Assembly (NCBI RefSeq): GCF_000420645.1
Contig: NZ_ATVI01000007.1
Location: forward strand, 186,001 to 250,000
Source: Nevskia ramosa DSM 11499
GTDB lineage: Bacteria; Pseudomonadota; Gammaproteobacteria; Nevskiales; Nevskiaceae
Direction: 5' to 3'
Length of the DNA stretch: 64,000 nt
The notes beneath the pieces are model-generated. The model made no database searches. It was not told the origin of the DNA and was given only the letters and a program-made list of their open reading frames with translations. Of this stretch, positions 42,346-50,965 are shown in pieces; the first letter of the stretch is position 1, and the number at the start of each line of letters is the position of its first letter. The translations under genes were made by a program, and so were the position numbers.

Positions 42346-42403
42346 GGATTCCAGCTTCGACCGCGGTTGTGCGGGGCGCAATGATGCCAGCAGACGCGGT
42401 TGG

Positions 42404-42428
42404 GGTCAGCCGCGCTGCGCGACTGACC
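42404..42428. repeat. Imperfect 25-base palindrome upstream of serA
   Basis: GGTCAG, C, CGCGC, T, GCGCG, A, CTGACC reads as a palindrome centred at 42416 with one C:A mismatch pair. It lies between the serA start (42345) and the end of the thioesterase gene (42435). Its position favours a transcription-factor site for serA over a terminator, because no T-run follows. Confidence 0.4.
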
Positions 42429-42434
42429 GTCTGG

Positions 42435-43223
42435 TCAACCGAAGATCACCACGCTCTGCCGGCTCAGCGCCACGGCCACACCGCGCTCGTTGAACAAGGT
42501 CGCGGTCTGGCTGACGTAACCGTCCGCGGCCGAGCTGACCACGGCATCCATTAGCCACGGCGCGGCCGCTTGGTCCAGCGATGGCCCGAGGAATTCCAGC
42601 ATCCAGCTCAGCGAACTGGCCGGCGTCGGCTTGCGGAACAGCGAAATGGCCGGCGACGGAATGGCATCGGCGATGGCGATCGCCGCCGATTCGTCGATCG
42701 TCGCGATATCGCGCAGTTCCACCCAGATCTGGGTGCGCGTTTCCTTGCCGCCACAGAACGGGAACACACCGCTCGCCCACTGCAGCTTCAGATGCTGCAG
42801 GAACGCCGGCGCGATGCCGGCAATGAACGGCATCAGTAGCGACTGCTCAGGCGGCTTGGCCATGACCGGCGGCGGCGCGATGGCGATCGTCGATTCCCGG
42901 CTGGCGCCGAGCACCGCGATCATCAGCGCCGCCAGCTGCTCGCCGTCATACAGCCGCGCCTCGACATGCATCGCCGACTTGCCCTGACGCAGCAGCCGCG
43001 CCTCGATGCGGACATTGGCCGCAGGCAACGGAGCGATGAAAGTGACCTGCAGAGTCCGCAGCGGCGGCGCTTCCGGCAGCAGTTCGCGGATCGCCCGCAT
43101 CGCCAGCGCTGCCTGCAGACCTCCGAACAAGGTGCGGCCCTGTTCCCAGTCGGCGCCGATGTTGGCGGTCCAGACGCCGGGGCCGGCGGGTTTGAGGGCT
43201 TGCAGCGCTTCTTGAAAGGTCAC
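42435..43223 (-). CDS. Acyl-CoA thioesterase-like protein (double hotdog, TesB-type)
   Basis: A 262-residue protein if the GTG at 43223 is used (MTFQEALQALKPAG); the frame is open further upstream but that extension runs into the neighbouring gene's end and has low coding character. The chain fits the thioesterase family with two hotdog halves: the first (about 20-110) has WEQGRTLFGGLQAALAMRAIREL and PPLRTLQVTFIAPLPAANVRIEARLLRQGKSAMHVEA, and the second (about 130-260) has the catalytic-side segment SLSWMLEFLG and TATLFNERGVAVALSRQSVVIFG. The typical substrate is an acyl-CoA. It is the last gene before serA on the same strand, following the SDR gene by 50 bp; start codon choice is uncertain. 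Confidence 0.8.
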   Translation of the reverse strand: MTFQEALQALKPAGPGVWTANIGADWEQGRTLFGGLQAALAMRAIRELLPEAPPLRTLQVTFIAPLPAANVRIEARLLRQGKSAMHVEARLYDGEQLAALMIAVLGASRESTIAIAPPPVMAKPPEQSLLMPFIAGIAPAFLQHLKLQWASGVFPFCGGKETRTQIWVELRDIATIDESAAIAIADAIPSPAISLFRKPTPASSLSWMLEFLGPSLDQAAAPWLMDAVVSSAADGYVSQTATLFNERGVAVALSRQSVVIFG

Positions 43224-43273
43224 CGGACAACTCGCAGACGGAAGAATGTCAGCGATTCTGCCCGATCGCCGAA

Positions 43274-44089
43274 TCAGACCTGCGTCTGCATCTGCCGCGC
43301 GATGCGCAGCGCACGGCGCCGGAAATAGCCGGCGATCAGCCGCAGCGCCGGGCCGGGCGCCACAGCGGTGGCGATACCGAAACTGCGCGCCAGCCAAGTG
43401 GTGCGCCGTGCCCGGCGATGGATCACGGCGTCGACGATCCAGCCGGCGGCCTCGTCCGGCATCATCTGGTCGACATGCTGGTAGGCCACGGTCGGTGCGG
43501 TCATCGGCGTCTTGACCAGCGGGAAGTTGATCGTCGACACGGTGATGCCATCGGCTTCGTGCTCGATGCGCAGCACCCGCGCGAAAGCGTCGAGCGCCGC
43601 CTTGCTGGACAGGTAGGCGGCGAAGCGCGGCGAGCTCATCAGCGTGGCGACGCTCGACACGTTGACGATGTGCGCCCCGCCCTGTTCGAGCAGCCGCGGC
43701 AGCAGATTCATGGTCAGCCGCACGGCGGCGAAATAGTTGATCTGCATGGTCCGCTCGAAATCATGATGACGGCCGACCGACTCGCGCAGGCTGCGCCGGA
43801 TCGAGCGTCCGGCGTTGTTGATCAGCACGTCGATGCGAGGATGATCGGCCAGCAGGCGGGTGCAGAGCGCGTCCACCGAAGCACCATCGGCAAGATCGGC
43901 GGCATGGATTTCGGCACGGCCGCCGGCTGCCTGGATGTCTGCCTGCACGCGGCGCAATTCGTCTTCGCGACGGGCAATCAGACAAAGCCTCGCGCCGCCC
44001 GCAGCCAGTTGCCGGGCGGCCGCTTCGCCGATGCCGCTCGATGCGCCGGTGATGACGATCACCTGATCCTGCAATTGCCGTCCGCTCAT
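43274..44089 (-). CDS. Short-chain dehydrogenase/reductase
   Basis: A 271-residue NAD(P)-dependent oxidoreductase. With the start at 44089 ([23 protein letters not shown]), the cofactor motif TGASSGIG is at residues about 14-21, NNAG near 93, the Ser of [11 protein letters not shown] near 144 and the catalytic YLSSK (YxxxK) near 158. An [14 protein letters not shown] segment follows, as in SDRs acting on long-chain or lipid substrates. The C-terminus has a hydrophobic helix ([11 protein letters not shown]), so it may be membrane-associated. The substrate is unknown. A longer open frame upstream to 44245 is probably not used, since the SDR fold starts at residue 8 of the chosen form. Confidence 0.86.
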   Translation of the reverse strand: MSGRQLQDQVIVITGASSGIGEAAARQLAAGGARLCLIARREDELRRVQADIQAAGGRAEIHAADLADGASVDALCTRLLADHPRIDVLINNAGRSIRRSLRESVGRHHDFERTMQINYFAAVRLTMNLLPRLLEQGGAHIVNVSSVATLMSSPRFAAYLSSKAALDAFARVLRIEHEADGITVSTINFPLVKTPMTAPTVAYQHVDQMMPDEAAGWIVDAVIHRRARRTTWLARSFGIATAVAPGPALRLIAGYFRRRALRIARQMQTQV

Positions 44090-44304
44090 GCCGCCGTGTT
44101 CCCCGTTTGCGATCGCGCTGAATGATGCACCGCGCTGCTGCCGAACGGTCCTTTCCGGACGCCGGAGCGAGGCCGGAACCTGGATTGCCCGACAGAACAT
44201 GGATGTACACTCAAGCCGTTTTAATGCACCCCATGCTCCGAGCACGACGACGTGCCTCCCGAACGAATGCCTGACCCCGGACCGCTTGCCGCTGGAAGCC
44301 TCCC

Positions 44305-47300
44305 TTGCTGATTGACCGGCGATGCCGAACTGCAGCTGCGGCCGCGTTCCTGTGGCTGATCGCGCATGCTTGGCTGCTGTTTCCCTGCACCGCGCAGGCA
44401 GTTGCGGTCGACAAGAGCTTCCACAACTTTGTCCGCGACAGCTGGTCGATCGAGCAGGGTTTGCCGCAGATCGGCGTGCTGTCCGTGGCTCAGGATGCCG
44501 AGGGCTACATCTGGGCCGGTACCTTGAGCGGCATGGCCCGTTTCGACGGCGTCAACTTCGTCAACTACACGCCGGCCACCTCGCCCGGCCTGCCCGGCAA
44601 CCAGGTGCAGACGATGCGTCTCGACGGCGCCGGCCGCCTGTGGATCGGCACCAACAAGGGCCTGGCCTGGTATCGCGACGGCCGCTTCGAAACGGTACCG
44701 GTCGAGAACCCGCTGGCCAGCGCCCATCTCGATATCCAGGATCTGCTGATCACCGCGACCGGCGAAGTGCTCTGTGCCACCTCCGCCGGCCTGTACCGGG
44801 TGGTCGATGGCAAGCTGCAGCAGGACCGCAACGTGCCAGGGCCGCTGTATTCGATCGTCGAAGCCGACAACGAACGCTGGATCGGCGGCTGGGGCGGGGT
44901 CTATCGCACGCATGGCGGCGACCCGGTTTTCGAGGCCCTGCCCGGCCTGAATCTTCAGGATAGCGTGCAGCATCTGGTGCGTTCCGGGTCACGGCTGTGG
45001 GCCGGCACCAGCGGCGGCCTGTATCTGCGCGAGAACGGTGCCTGGCGGCGTTTCGACGACAAGGGGCTGGGCAGCAAGGCGATCGGCGTGCTGCACGAAG
45101 ACCGTGCCGGCAACCTGTGGGTCGGCACCGCTGCGGGGCTGATCCGGATTCGCGATGGCCTGGTCGCCGAACAGGTCGACAACGAACGCATGGGCACCCG
45201 CTGGGACTATCTCAGCGCTTTCGAGGATCGCGAAGGCAATCTGTGGTTCGGCAGCCGCACCCGCGGCCTGACCCGGCTGTGGAACGGCCTGACCACCCGC
45301 TACTCGACCACCGAAGGCCTGAATTCGCCGCTGGTCTGGGCTGTCGAGCACGACGGTGCCGAGCGCACCTGGGTCGGGACCGACAACGGCCTGAGCCTGC
45401 TCGAACGCGGCCGCTTCCGCAGCGTCGTCGCCGGCGGCCTGCTGCCTGATCCCAATGTCTACAGCCTGATGGTCGAGGGCGATGATGTCTGGCTCGGCAC
45501 ACTGAAAGGCCCGGCCCTGCTTCGTCACGGCGCGCTCGACGATCTGCCGCTGGTGCTGCGGCCGCTGGTCGGCCTGCGCATCAACGGCATCCTGCGCGAT
45601 CGCGCCCGGCGTCTCTGGTTCGCCACTTCGAACGGCCTGTTCCGCTTCGCCGGCGGCGCGCTGACCCGATACGGCGAGGCCGAAGGCCTGACCGATCCCA
45701 GTGTCCGCCTGCTCTACCAGACCCGCGATGGCCGGCTGCTGCTCGGCACTCAGAACGGCCTTGGCGAATGGCTGTCTGGCGCCGTGAACATGCTCGGCGG
45801 CAACAACGGCCTGCCGGCCGAGATCGATGTCACCGCGATCCACGAGTTGCCGGATCGCAGCCTGGTGGTCGGCGTTGCCACCGAGCAGATATTCGTTTCC
45901 GACGGTGATCGCTGGACCGCCTTCACTCACGATCAGGGGCTGCCACAGAACTCGCCGTTCTTCATCACCGATGACGGCCGCGGCTATCTCTGGGTGGCCG
46001 GGCTGCGCGGTCTGTATCGCCTGCCGGTCGGTGATCTGAAGCCACGCCCCGGCGGCGGACAACGACTGCTGCATGCCGAGGTCTACGGCAACGAACTGGC
46101 CGCGCGCGGTACCGGACCACGTGGCGAGTGCTGCAACGGCGCCGGCAACAGCAAGGGCTTTCTCGATCGCGGCTCGATCTGGCTGCCCACCCGCGATGGC
46201 GTGCTGGTGGTGCCGACCGAAACCATGGCCCGCAATCCGGTGCCGCCGACGGTGCGCATCGAAGCCGTTAACGCCGGCAACGGCTGGCTCAGCCCCGCGC
46301 AGTTCGCGGCCGAAAAACTGCCGCCGCGGGTTCGCGACCTGAGCTTCAAGTTTTCGGCATTGAGCTTCCAGAATCCTTATGCCGTCCAGTTGCAGTACCG
46401 GCTGCGCGGCTATGACGAAGACTGGCGTTCGGTGACCGATCTGATGAGCCGTGATGCCGATTACACCAATCTGCCCCCGGGCGACTACACCTTCGAAGTG
46501 CGCGGCGCCAACAATGCAGGCATCTGGAGCCAGGTGCCTGCTTCGCTGCACTTCGCGATCACGGCGAAGTTCCACGAGACGCTGGGCTTCTACGCGCTGC
46601 TGGCCTTCAGTCTGCTGCTGGTCGGTTATGGCGGACACCACTGGCAACTGCGGGCGCTGAACCAGCGCCGTGCGGTGCTCGAAACCATCGTCGCCCAGCG
46701 GACCGATGCGCTGGCCGTCGCCAATCAGCAGCTCGAGAAAGCCAGCTACACCGATGCCCTGACCGGCCTGCGCAACCGCCGCTATCTGCAGAACCAGTTG
46801 CCGCAGGATCTCGCGTTCTATCGCCGCAAGGGGCCGGACAGTTACAGCGCCGATCACATCCTGCTGTTCCTGCTGGTCGACATCGATCACTTCAAGGCCG
46901 TCAACGACCACTACGGTCACGGCGGTGGCGATCAGGTGCTGCAGCAGTTCAGCGCGCTGCTCGGTGACCTGGTGCGGGTTGGCGACTACGTGACGCGCTG
47001 GGGCGGCGAGGAATTCCTGATCGTGTCGCGGCCCTTGTCACGCGAGCATTCGATGGCTTACGCGACGCGAATCTGCAGCGCGGTCTCCGGGCACAGCTTC
47101 AACGCCGGAAGCGATGCGCCGCTGATGCTGAGCTGCTCGGTGGGCCTCTCGGAATACCCGCTGAAGGGCACGCCGGCCGGGCTGGACTGGCAGGACCTGG
47201 TCGAGCTTGCCGACCGGGCCATGTACCACGTCAAGGAAACCGGCCGCGATGGCTGGGCCGCGTTCTGCTTCACCCCGACGACGCCGTTCCCGCAACTGAT

Positions 47301-47406
47301 CGAACGCTTCAAGCAGGACCGCGCCGGCCTGCTCGCCGAAGACGCGTTGCGCATGATCAGCTCACGCAATCCGCCGCAGACGATCGGCCCCGGTTTTCAT
47401 ACCTAG
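44305..47406 (+). CDS. Sensor diguanylate cyclase with periplasmic beta-propeller (two-component regulator propeller, Y_Y_Y, GGDEF)
   Basis: A 1033-residue membrane sensor making c-di-GMP. The TTG at 44305 gives a signal-like segment ([16 protein letters not shown]) and has GGAAG eight bases upstream; no ATG in frame is better placed. Residues about 35-675 are a periplasmic propeller with at least ten regulator-propeller repeats (motif D-x-x-G-x-[IL]-W-x-G-T). A Y_Y_Y domain (about 680-755, YEF- and PPGDY-type strands) and a transmembrane helix (about 759-780) follow. Then a short coiled coil and the GGDEF domain: [31 protein letters not shown] and GGEEF near 901. An RVGD inhibitory site stands five residues before GGEEF, so product feedback is likely. 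Confidence 0.92.
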   Translation: MLIDRRCRTAAAAAFLWLIAHAWLLFPCTAQAVAVDKSFHNFVRDSWSIEQGLPQIGVLSVAQDAEGYIWAGTLSGMARFDGVNFVNYTPATSPGLPGNQVQTMRLDGAGRLWIGTNKGLAWYRDGRFETVPVENPLASAHLDIQDLLITATGEVLCATSAGLYRVVDGKLQQDRNVPGPLYSIVEADNERWIGGWGGVYRTHGGDPVFEALPGLNLQDSVQHLVRSGSRLWAGTSGGLYLRENGAWRRFDDKGLGSKAIGVLHEDRAGNLWVGTAAGLIRIRDGLVAEQVDNERMGTRWDYLSAFEDREGNLWFGSRTRGLTRLWNGLTTRYSTTEGLNSPLVWAVEHDGAERTWVGTDNGLSLLERGRFRSVVAGGLLPDPNVYSLMVEGDDVWLGTLKGPALLRHGALDDLPLVLRPLVGLRINGILRDRARRLWFATSNGLFRFAGGALTRYGEAEGLTDPSVRLLYQTRDGRLLLGTQNGLGEWLSGAVNMLGGNNGLPAEIDVTAIHELPDRSLVVGVATEQIFVSDGDRWTAFTHDQGLPQNSPFFITDDGRGYLWVAGLRGLYRLPVGDLKPRPGGGQRLLHAEVYGNELAARGTGPRGECCNGAGNSKGFLDRGSIWLPTRDGVLVVPTETMARNPVPPTVRIEAVNAGNGWLSPAQFAAEKLPPRVRDLSFKFSALSFQNPYAVQLQYRLRGYDEDWRSVTDLMSRDADYTNLPPGDYTFEVRGANNAGIWSQVPASLHFAITAKFHETLGFYALLAFSLLLVGYGGHHWQLRALNQRRAVLETIVAQRTDALAVANQQLEKASYTDALTGLRNRRYLQNQLPQDLAFYRRKGPDSYSADHILLFLLVDIDHFKAVNDHYGHGGGDQVLQQFSALLGDLVRVGDYVTRWGGEEFLIVSRPLSREHSMAYATRICSAVSGHSFNAGSDAPLMLSCSVGLSEYPLKGTPAGLDWQDLVELADRAMYHVKETGRDGWAAFCFTPTTPFPQLIERFKQDRAGLLAEDALRMISSRNPPQTIGPGFHT

Positions 47407-47855
47407 CCCGGCTGGTTGCGCATCCAGTCGGCGGTATCGAAGAACGAGGCGAGCAGCCTTTCCTTGAGCGGCACGGGCCAGGGCTGGCGATCGAGCGCCT
47501 GCTGCATGCAGGCCAGCCACTGATCGCGCTCGGCGATGGCAATCGCATACGGCAGGTGCCGGGCACGCAGCCGCGGATGGCCGAAACGGGACACGTAGTG
47601 ATCCGGGCCACCGCTCCAGCCGCACAGGAACCAGAAGAACTTGTCACGGGAGCCATCCAGCGTCGGCGGATGCAGCGCGCGGATGCCATCGGCATAGCGT
47701 TCGGCGTTCATGATCGAATAGAAATCGTCGACCAGCGCCCGGATGCCCGGCTCGCCGCCGAGCTGCTCGAACAGGCTGTCGGAAGGCTCCGCAGACGGCG
47801 TGGGGGTGACGGATTCGCTCATCGGTTTGTCGGCTGGCATCGTGACTGCAATCAT
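47403..47855 (-). CDS. Group II truncated haemoglobin
   Basis: A 150-residue globin (135-145 if a later Met is the start; MPADK at 47840 and MSESV at 47822 are options and I cannot choose firmly). The first 30 residues are Pro/Ser/Thr-rich. The globin core has LGGEPGIRALVDDFYSIMNAE with the B10 Tyr, FFWFLCGWSGGPDHYVSRFGHPRLRARH with the proximal His (HLPYAI region) and the G8 Trp in IAERDQWLACM, which marks group II. Such haemoglobins bind O2 and often detoxify NO or take part in redox sensing. It converges on the diguanylate cyclase gene, overlapping its stop by 4 bp. Confidence 0.9.
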   Translation of the reverse strand: MIAVTMPADKPMSESVTPTPSAEPSDSLFEQLGGEPGIRALVDDFYSIMNAERYADGIRALHPPTLDGSRDKFFWFLCGWSGGPDHYVSRFGHPRLRARHLPYAIAIAERDQWLACMQQALDRQPWPVPLKERLLASFFDTADWMRNQPG

Positions 47856-47883
47856 AAGACGCCGCGTCAGGGAAACGTGGCGT

Positions 47884-47906
47884 GCCGCCGGTCGGCGATC
47901 GGCGGC
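47884..47906. repeat. Short inverted repeat upstream of the AAA+ gene
   Basis: GCCGCCG (47884-47890) and CGGCGGC (47900-47906) can pair around 9 bases, about 80 bp before the AAA+ gene start and near the divergent globin start. It could be an operator or a small transcript hairpin. I see no -24/-12 (TGGCA/TTGC) promoter here. Confidence 0.3.
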
Positions 47907-47983
47907 GTTATGTCGGGCCGCGACGGGTTTCGGCGTCGATACCGGTAGCGTTCGGACCTATCGACGTTCAATGGAGTCACGAC

Positions 47984-49309
47984 ATGTTTGGCACAGGCAA
48001 GAAAAGCGATATCCGCCGGCAATCCGAAGTCAGCCTGACGCGGACGCCTGCGCCGGATCTGCTGATCGTCGCCTCCGAACTGGTGATCCGCGATCGCGAA
48101 CGCCTGAGTGCCGAAGCGCTGCAACTGCCCACTGGTCAGCTTTGCGAAGCGATGCTGCCGAACGACGCCCGGCTGGCCAGCGTCGACAGCCCCTATGTGC
48201 TGAGCCTGTTCAACAACCCGCTCGATATCGACTTCCTGGCGGACAAGGTGATCGCGGCCCGCAACGCCGGCGGCAACAGCGTGCTGATCATCGCGATCAA
48301 TCCGAGCCAGCTGGTGGCGCTCGGCCAGTGGCTGGAGCGCCGCGCGGTCGCCGGCAAGCTTGCCGGCACCCGCCTGCTGCTGGCGGCGGATGTCGATGGC
48401 GTGGCCCGTCAGCTGGTCCAGCGTATGGGCCCGGTGACCGAGGAGAACGTCATCCGCATGCCGGTGACCACCGAAGTCGACACGCCGATCTACAAGAACT
48501 TCTTCGTCTTCAGCCCGGAACTGCAGACCCTGGTCGCGCGCATCCGCGGCTTCGCGGCCAACGGCATCTCCCGGGCCTGCCTGCTCGGCGGCCCCGGCAG
48601 CGGCAAGACCACGCTGGCTTACTACTACTTCCTGCAGCGCGCCAAGGGTCGCTTCGTGTCGGTCAATCTGGCGGCCGAGAATGTCGGCGACAAGGCGGCG
48701 ATCAAATCGCTGCTCTGCGGTCACGTTTCCGGTGCATTCCCTGGTGCCGGCGCCCGTACCGGCACTTTCCAGCACGCCCGTGATGGCGTCTGCTTCCTCG
48801 ACGAAAGCCACGAGATCAGCGGCGCGGTCATGGAAGTGCTGATGGAAGCGCTCGACAGCGGCCAGTACCTGCCCTATGGCGCCTCGGCCAAGCAGCAGCT
48901 CGAATGCGCCATCCTCTACGCGACCAACCGCAGCTGGAATCATCTGCAGAATTCGGTGAACCTCGACCAGTTCACCCGCCTCGGCGCATCGACCCTGCAG
49001 GTGCCGGAACTGTCGCGCCGCGAGGAAGACATGATCGCGGTGATCGCCACCACCTTGACCCGACTGTCGGCCCGCTGCTCGAACTGGGTCGCACCGACCG
49101 GCCTCAGCAATGAAGCCTGGACGATGGTCCGTGAGTGCCGCTGGCACGGCAATATCCGTGGCCTGGTGCGCGTGCTCGAATCGGCTTTCGTCGATACCGC
49201 CACCTTGCGCGCCGGCGATACCCTGATCCACGCTCCGGAAATCCAGCAGGGCATCCTGCTCTGGGAACCGAAGACCCACCACAGCCACCAGATCTACGCG
49301 GTGGCCTGA
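47984..49309 (+). CDS. AAA+ ATPase related to sigma-54 activators, lacking GAFTGA and DNA-binding domain
   Basis: A 441-residue protein. The ATG at 47984 has GGAG seven bases upstream; an earlier in-frame start has low coding character. Residues 1-185 are an unknown domain (LLIVASELVIRDRERLSAEALQLPTGQLCEA, then LDIDFLADKVIAARNAGGNSVLIIAINPSQ). Residues about 190-430 align with the bacterial enhancer-binding-protein AAA+ domain: Walker A GGPGSGKTT (203-211), Walker B GVCFLDES (268-275), sensor I ATNRSW, FTRLGAS, and WHGNIRGL at the WPGNVREL position (near 388). The sigma-54 contact loop reads GAFPGA (250-255) in place of GAFTGA, and no FIS-type HTH follows. It therefore probably does not activate sigma-54 RNA polymerase in the classical way. 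It is transcribed with an 85-residue partner; function unknown. Confidence 0.7.
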   Translation: MFGTGKKSDIRRQSEVSLTRTPAPDLLIVASELVIRDRERLSAEALQLPTGQLCEAMLPNDARLASVDSPYVLSLFNNPLDIDFLADKVIAARNAGGNSVLIIAINPSQLVALGQWLERRAVAGKLAGTRLLLAADVDGVARQLVQRMGPVTEENVIRMPVTTEVDTPIYKNFFVFSPELQTLVARIRGFAANGISRACLLGGPGSGKTTLAYYYFLQRAKGRFVSVNLAAENVGDKAAIKSLLCGHVSGAFPGAGARTGTFQHARDGVCFLDESHEISGAVMEVLMEALDSGQYLPYGASAKQQLECAILYATNRSWNHLQNSVNLDQFTRLGASTLQVPELSRREEDMIAVIATTLTRLSARCSNWVAPTGLSNEAWTMVRECRWHGNIRGLVRVLESAFVDTATLRAGDTLIHAPEIQQGILLWEPKTHHSHQIYAVA

Positions 49310-49316
49310 GCACTGA

Positions 49317-49574
49317 ATGACGGCTGCTTCGAATACGCATCCCGAACTGACGAGCGCCCTCGCCGCCTGGTTCGATGACAACGATGCAGCCGCGCTGGAG
49401 CACGCCGGCAGACTGGCCCGCGAGCAGCCGGTCGATATCGACTGGCTGCTGAACTGGACTCGCGACTACGGCGGCACCGCGCAAGCCACCAGCCTGGCAT
49501 TGCGCCGTCTGCGCTTCGCGCTCGGACTGCCGGTGGTCGCCGGCCCGGTCTGCCGTCGCCCCGCGGGAGACTGA
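49317..49574 (+). CDS. Small protein of unknown function, partner of the AAA+ gene
   Basis: An 85-residue acidic, mostly helical protein beginning 8 bp after the AAA+ gene stop (MTAASNTHPELTSALAAWFDDN). It has no signal peptide, membrane helix or known motif. A Trp-rich middle (WLLNWTRDYGGTAQATSLALRRLRFALGL) could be an interaction surface. A very close Shine-Dalgarno cannot be recognised because the gap is short, so translation may be coupled. It ends just 2 bp before the TTG start of hslR. I do not recognise the family. Confidence 0.55.
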   Translation: MTAASNTHPELTSALAAWFDDNDAAALEHAGRLAREQPVDIDWLLNWTRDYGGTAQATSLALRRLRFALGLPVVAGPVCRRPAGD

Positions 49575-49575
49575 G

Positions 49576-50037
49576 TTGATCGACGACGACGAGCCGTTCG
49601 ACACCGATGACGAAGAGGACGGCGACACGCCGGCAGCGGCCCGCCATCCGAAACCGGTGGCCTCGGTACGGCTCGACAAATGGCTGTGGGCCGCGCGCTT
49701 CTACAAGACCCGCAGCATCGCCAAGGAAGCGATCGACGCCGGCCACGTGCGCTACGACGGTCAGCGCACCAAGGTCGCCAAGGATGTGGCGATCGGTGCG
49801 GAAATCAGCGTGCGCAAGGGACAGGACGAGCTGCAGGTCACGGTCAGGGAACGCTCCGACCAACGCCTCGCCGCACCATTCGCGCGCCTGCTCTATGCCG
49901 AAACCGAGGCCAGCAAGGCCCGGCGTGCGCGTGAAGCCGAACTGCGTGCCGCAGCCGACGACATGAGCAGCGATCGCCCGAACAAGCTTCAGCGGCGGCT
50001 GATCCACAAGTTCAAGCGCAGCCTCGGCAGAGGATGA
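49576..50037 (+). CDS. hslR: RNA-binding S4-domain protein, Hsp15 family
   Basis: A 153-residue ribosome-associated heat-shock protein. The TTG at 49576 is preceded by GGGAG at a suitable distance. The first 30 residues are acidic; the S4 domain spans about 33-90 (VASVRLDKWLWAARFYKTRSIAKEAIDAGHVRYDGQRTKVA), with the Arg/Lys-rich face that binds RNA. In E. coli Hsp15 recycles 50S subunits carrying a stalled nascent chain. The C-terminal tail is basic (NKLQRRLIHKFKRSLGRG). It overlaps the next gene by 4 bp (ATGA) and follows the small AAA+ partner by 2 bp, so it may be in one operon with them. Confidence 0.93.
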   Translation: MIDDDEPFDTDDEEDGDTPAAARHPKPVASVRLDKWLWAARFYKTRSIAKEAIDAGHVRYDGQRTKVAKDVAIGAEISVRKGQDELQVTVRERSDQRLAAPFARLLYAETEASKARRAREAELRAAADDMSSDRPNKLQRRLIHKFKRSLGRG

Positions 50038-50492
50038 AGCACCTGCTGGTGGTCTGGAGCAGCCAGAGCGGCCGCACGGAAGCGCTGATGCGTGCGGCCT
50101 GCGCGGGCGCTGCCGAGTTCGCCGATGAAGTCGAACTGCGCTGCATCGGTGCCCTGGCTGCAGGGCTCGATGATCTGCTCTGGGCCGATGCCCTGATCGT
50201 CGCCACGCCGGAAAACTTCGGCTATCTGTCCGGCGCGATGAAGGACTTCCTCGATCGCACCTATTACCCGGCCGAAGGCAAGGTCGACGGCCTGCCTTAC
50301 GCGATGCTGGTCAGCGCCGGCAACGATGGCAGCGGCGCGGTTCGGGCGCTGGAACGGATCGCCACCGGCTACCGCTGGAAGCGCGTTTGCGAACCTTTGA
50401 TCGTGCGTGGCGAACCGGACGACGCCGCGTTGGCGAAATGCCACGAACTTGGCGCGATGCTCGCTGTCGGAATTGCCTGCGGTACCTTGTGA
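50034..50492 (+). CDS. Flavodoxin-like NAD(P)H-dependent oxidoreductase
   Basis: A 152-residue flavodoxin-fold protein. The phosphate-binding loop is VVWSSQSGRTEALMRA at about residues 6-21, and the FMN-side segment ATPENFGYLSGAMKDFLDRTYYP is near 57-80, followed by SAGNDGSGAVRALERI. These place it in the NADPH-dependent FMN reductase/flavodoxin_5 group. It would bind FMN and shuttle electrons to an unknown partner. It overlaps the end of hslR by 4 bp, so the two are translated together. The C-terminal Cys pair (MLAVGIACGTL) is not conserved in the family as far as I know. Confidence 0.86.
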   Translation: MKHLLVVWSSQSGRTEALMRAACAGAAEFADEVELRCIGALAAGLDDLLWADALIVATPENFGYLSGAMKDFLDRTYYPAEGKVDGLPYAMLVSAGNDGSGAVRALERIATGYRWKRVCEPLIVRGEPDDAALAKCHELGAMLAVGIACGTL

Positions 50493-50516
50493 CTTCGATG
50501 TGGCTGCGTATGACCG

Positions 50517-50549
50517 TGTTCATTTTCGGTTCAGCGCCCGCTGCATAGA
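50517..50549 (+). promoter_or_regulatory. GTTCA direct-repeat operator with -10 before the Cys-rich gene
   Basis: TGTTCA (50517-50522), five bases, then GGTTCA (50528-50533) repeat with 11-bp spacing, exactly the PhoP/OmpR style. A -10-like CATAGA (50544-50549) follows 10 bp later, the spacing found for PhoP boxes. The same pattern (CGTTCA-N5-GGTTCA) stands upstream of the PepSY two-component operon at 6644-6661, so this is a candidate target of that response regulator. Confidence 0.45.
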
Positions 50550-50586
50550 GTCGCGCAGTCAAAACACCCTGAACGAGCCGCGCGCC

Positions 50587-50898
50587 ATGACCATCCTTAG
50601 ACGTTTCACGTCCATCTTTTTCGTGGCTGCCTGGGCCGTCGCTCTGGCCGGTCCGAATGGACCGAATTCGGCGCCGAACCCGGTGGTCATCCAGCACGGC
50701 GATCATCAGCGCGGCGAGTCGACGCTGAATCTGCAGTCAAGTCAGGGCGCGTCCTGCGCCACGCCGGTGATCGGCAATTGCGGCTCCTGCTCGGTTTCCT
50801 GCACCACCGGCCAGTCAGCGCAGTGCAAGCCAGGCATCGCCGTCGGCCCGCAGGCCAGCGCTTCCTGTGTCACTGCGCCTGAGTGCAACTGCAAGTAA
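50587..50898 (+). CDS. Small exported cysteine-rich protein
   Basis: A 103-residue protein. The ATG at 50587 gives a signal peptide, MTILRRFTSIFFVAAWAVALA. The mature chain of about 80 residues holds eight Cys in a compact C-terminal 48-residue block (SCATPVIGNCGSCSVSC and after it QCKPG, SCVTAPECNCK), an even number suited to four disulfides or to metal binding. The N-terminal mature part is Asn/Pro/Gln-rich. I do not recognise the family. It stands alone between the flavodoxin gene and a trans-sulfuration enzyme gene, with its own promoter and a GTTCA repeat operator. In the frame a longer upstream start is not credible because it would run through the promoter. Confidence 0.68.
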   Translation: MTILRRFTSIFFVAAWAVALAGPNGPNSAPNPVVIQHGDHQRGESTLNLQSSQGASCATPVIGNCGSCSVSCTTGQSAQCKPGIAVGPQASASCVTAPECNCK

Positions 50899-50965
50899 TT
50901 CTGTCTGACCAAGCTGCACGCAGCGCGGTAGCCTTGACGTCTCCAAAGCCACTCGCTGCGTTGCC

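Noticed and set aside
44989-46920. A 643-codon minus-strand frame inside the diguanylate cyclase gene
   Set aside because: The plus-strand protein has propeller, Y_Y_Y and GGEEF motifs; the reverse frame has no recognisable domain.
47860-47983. A -24/-12 sigma-54 promoter before the AAA+ gene
   Set aside because: I looked for TGGCA-N7-TTGC and found no acceptable match; only a short inverted repeat is present.
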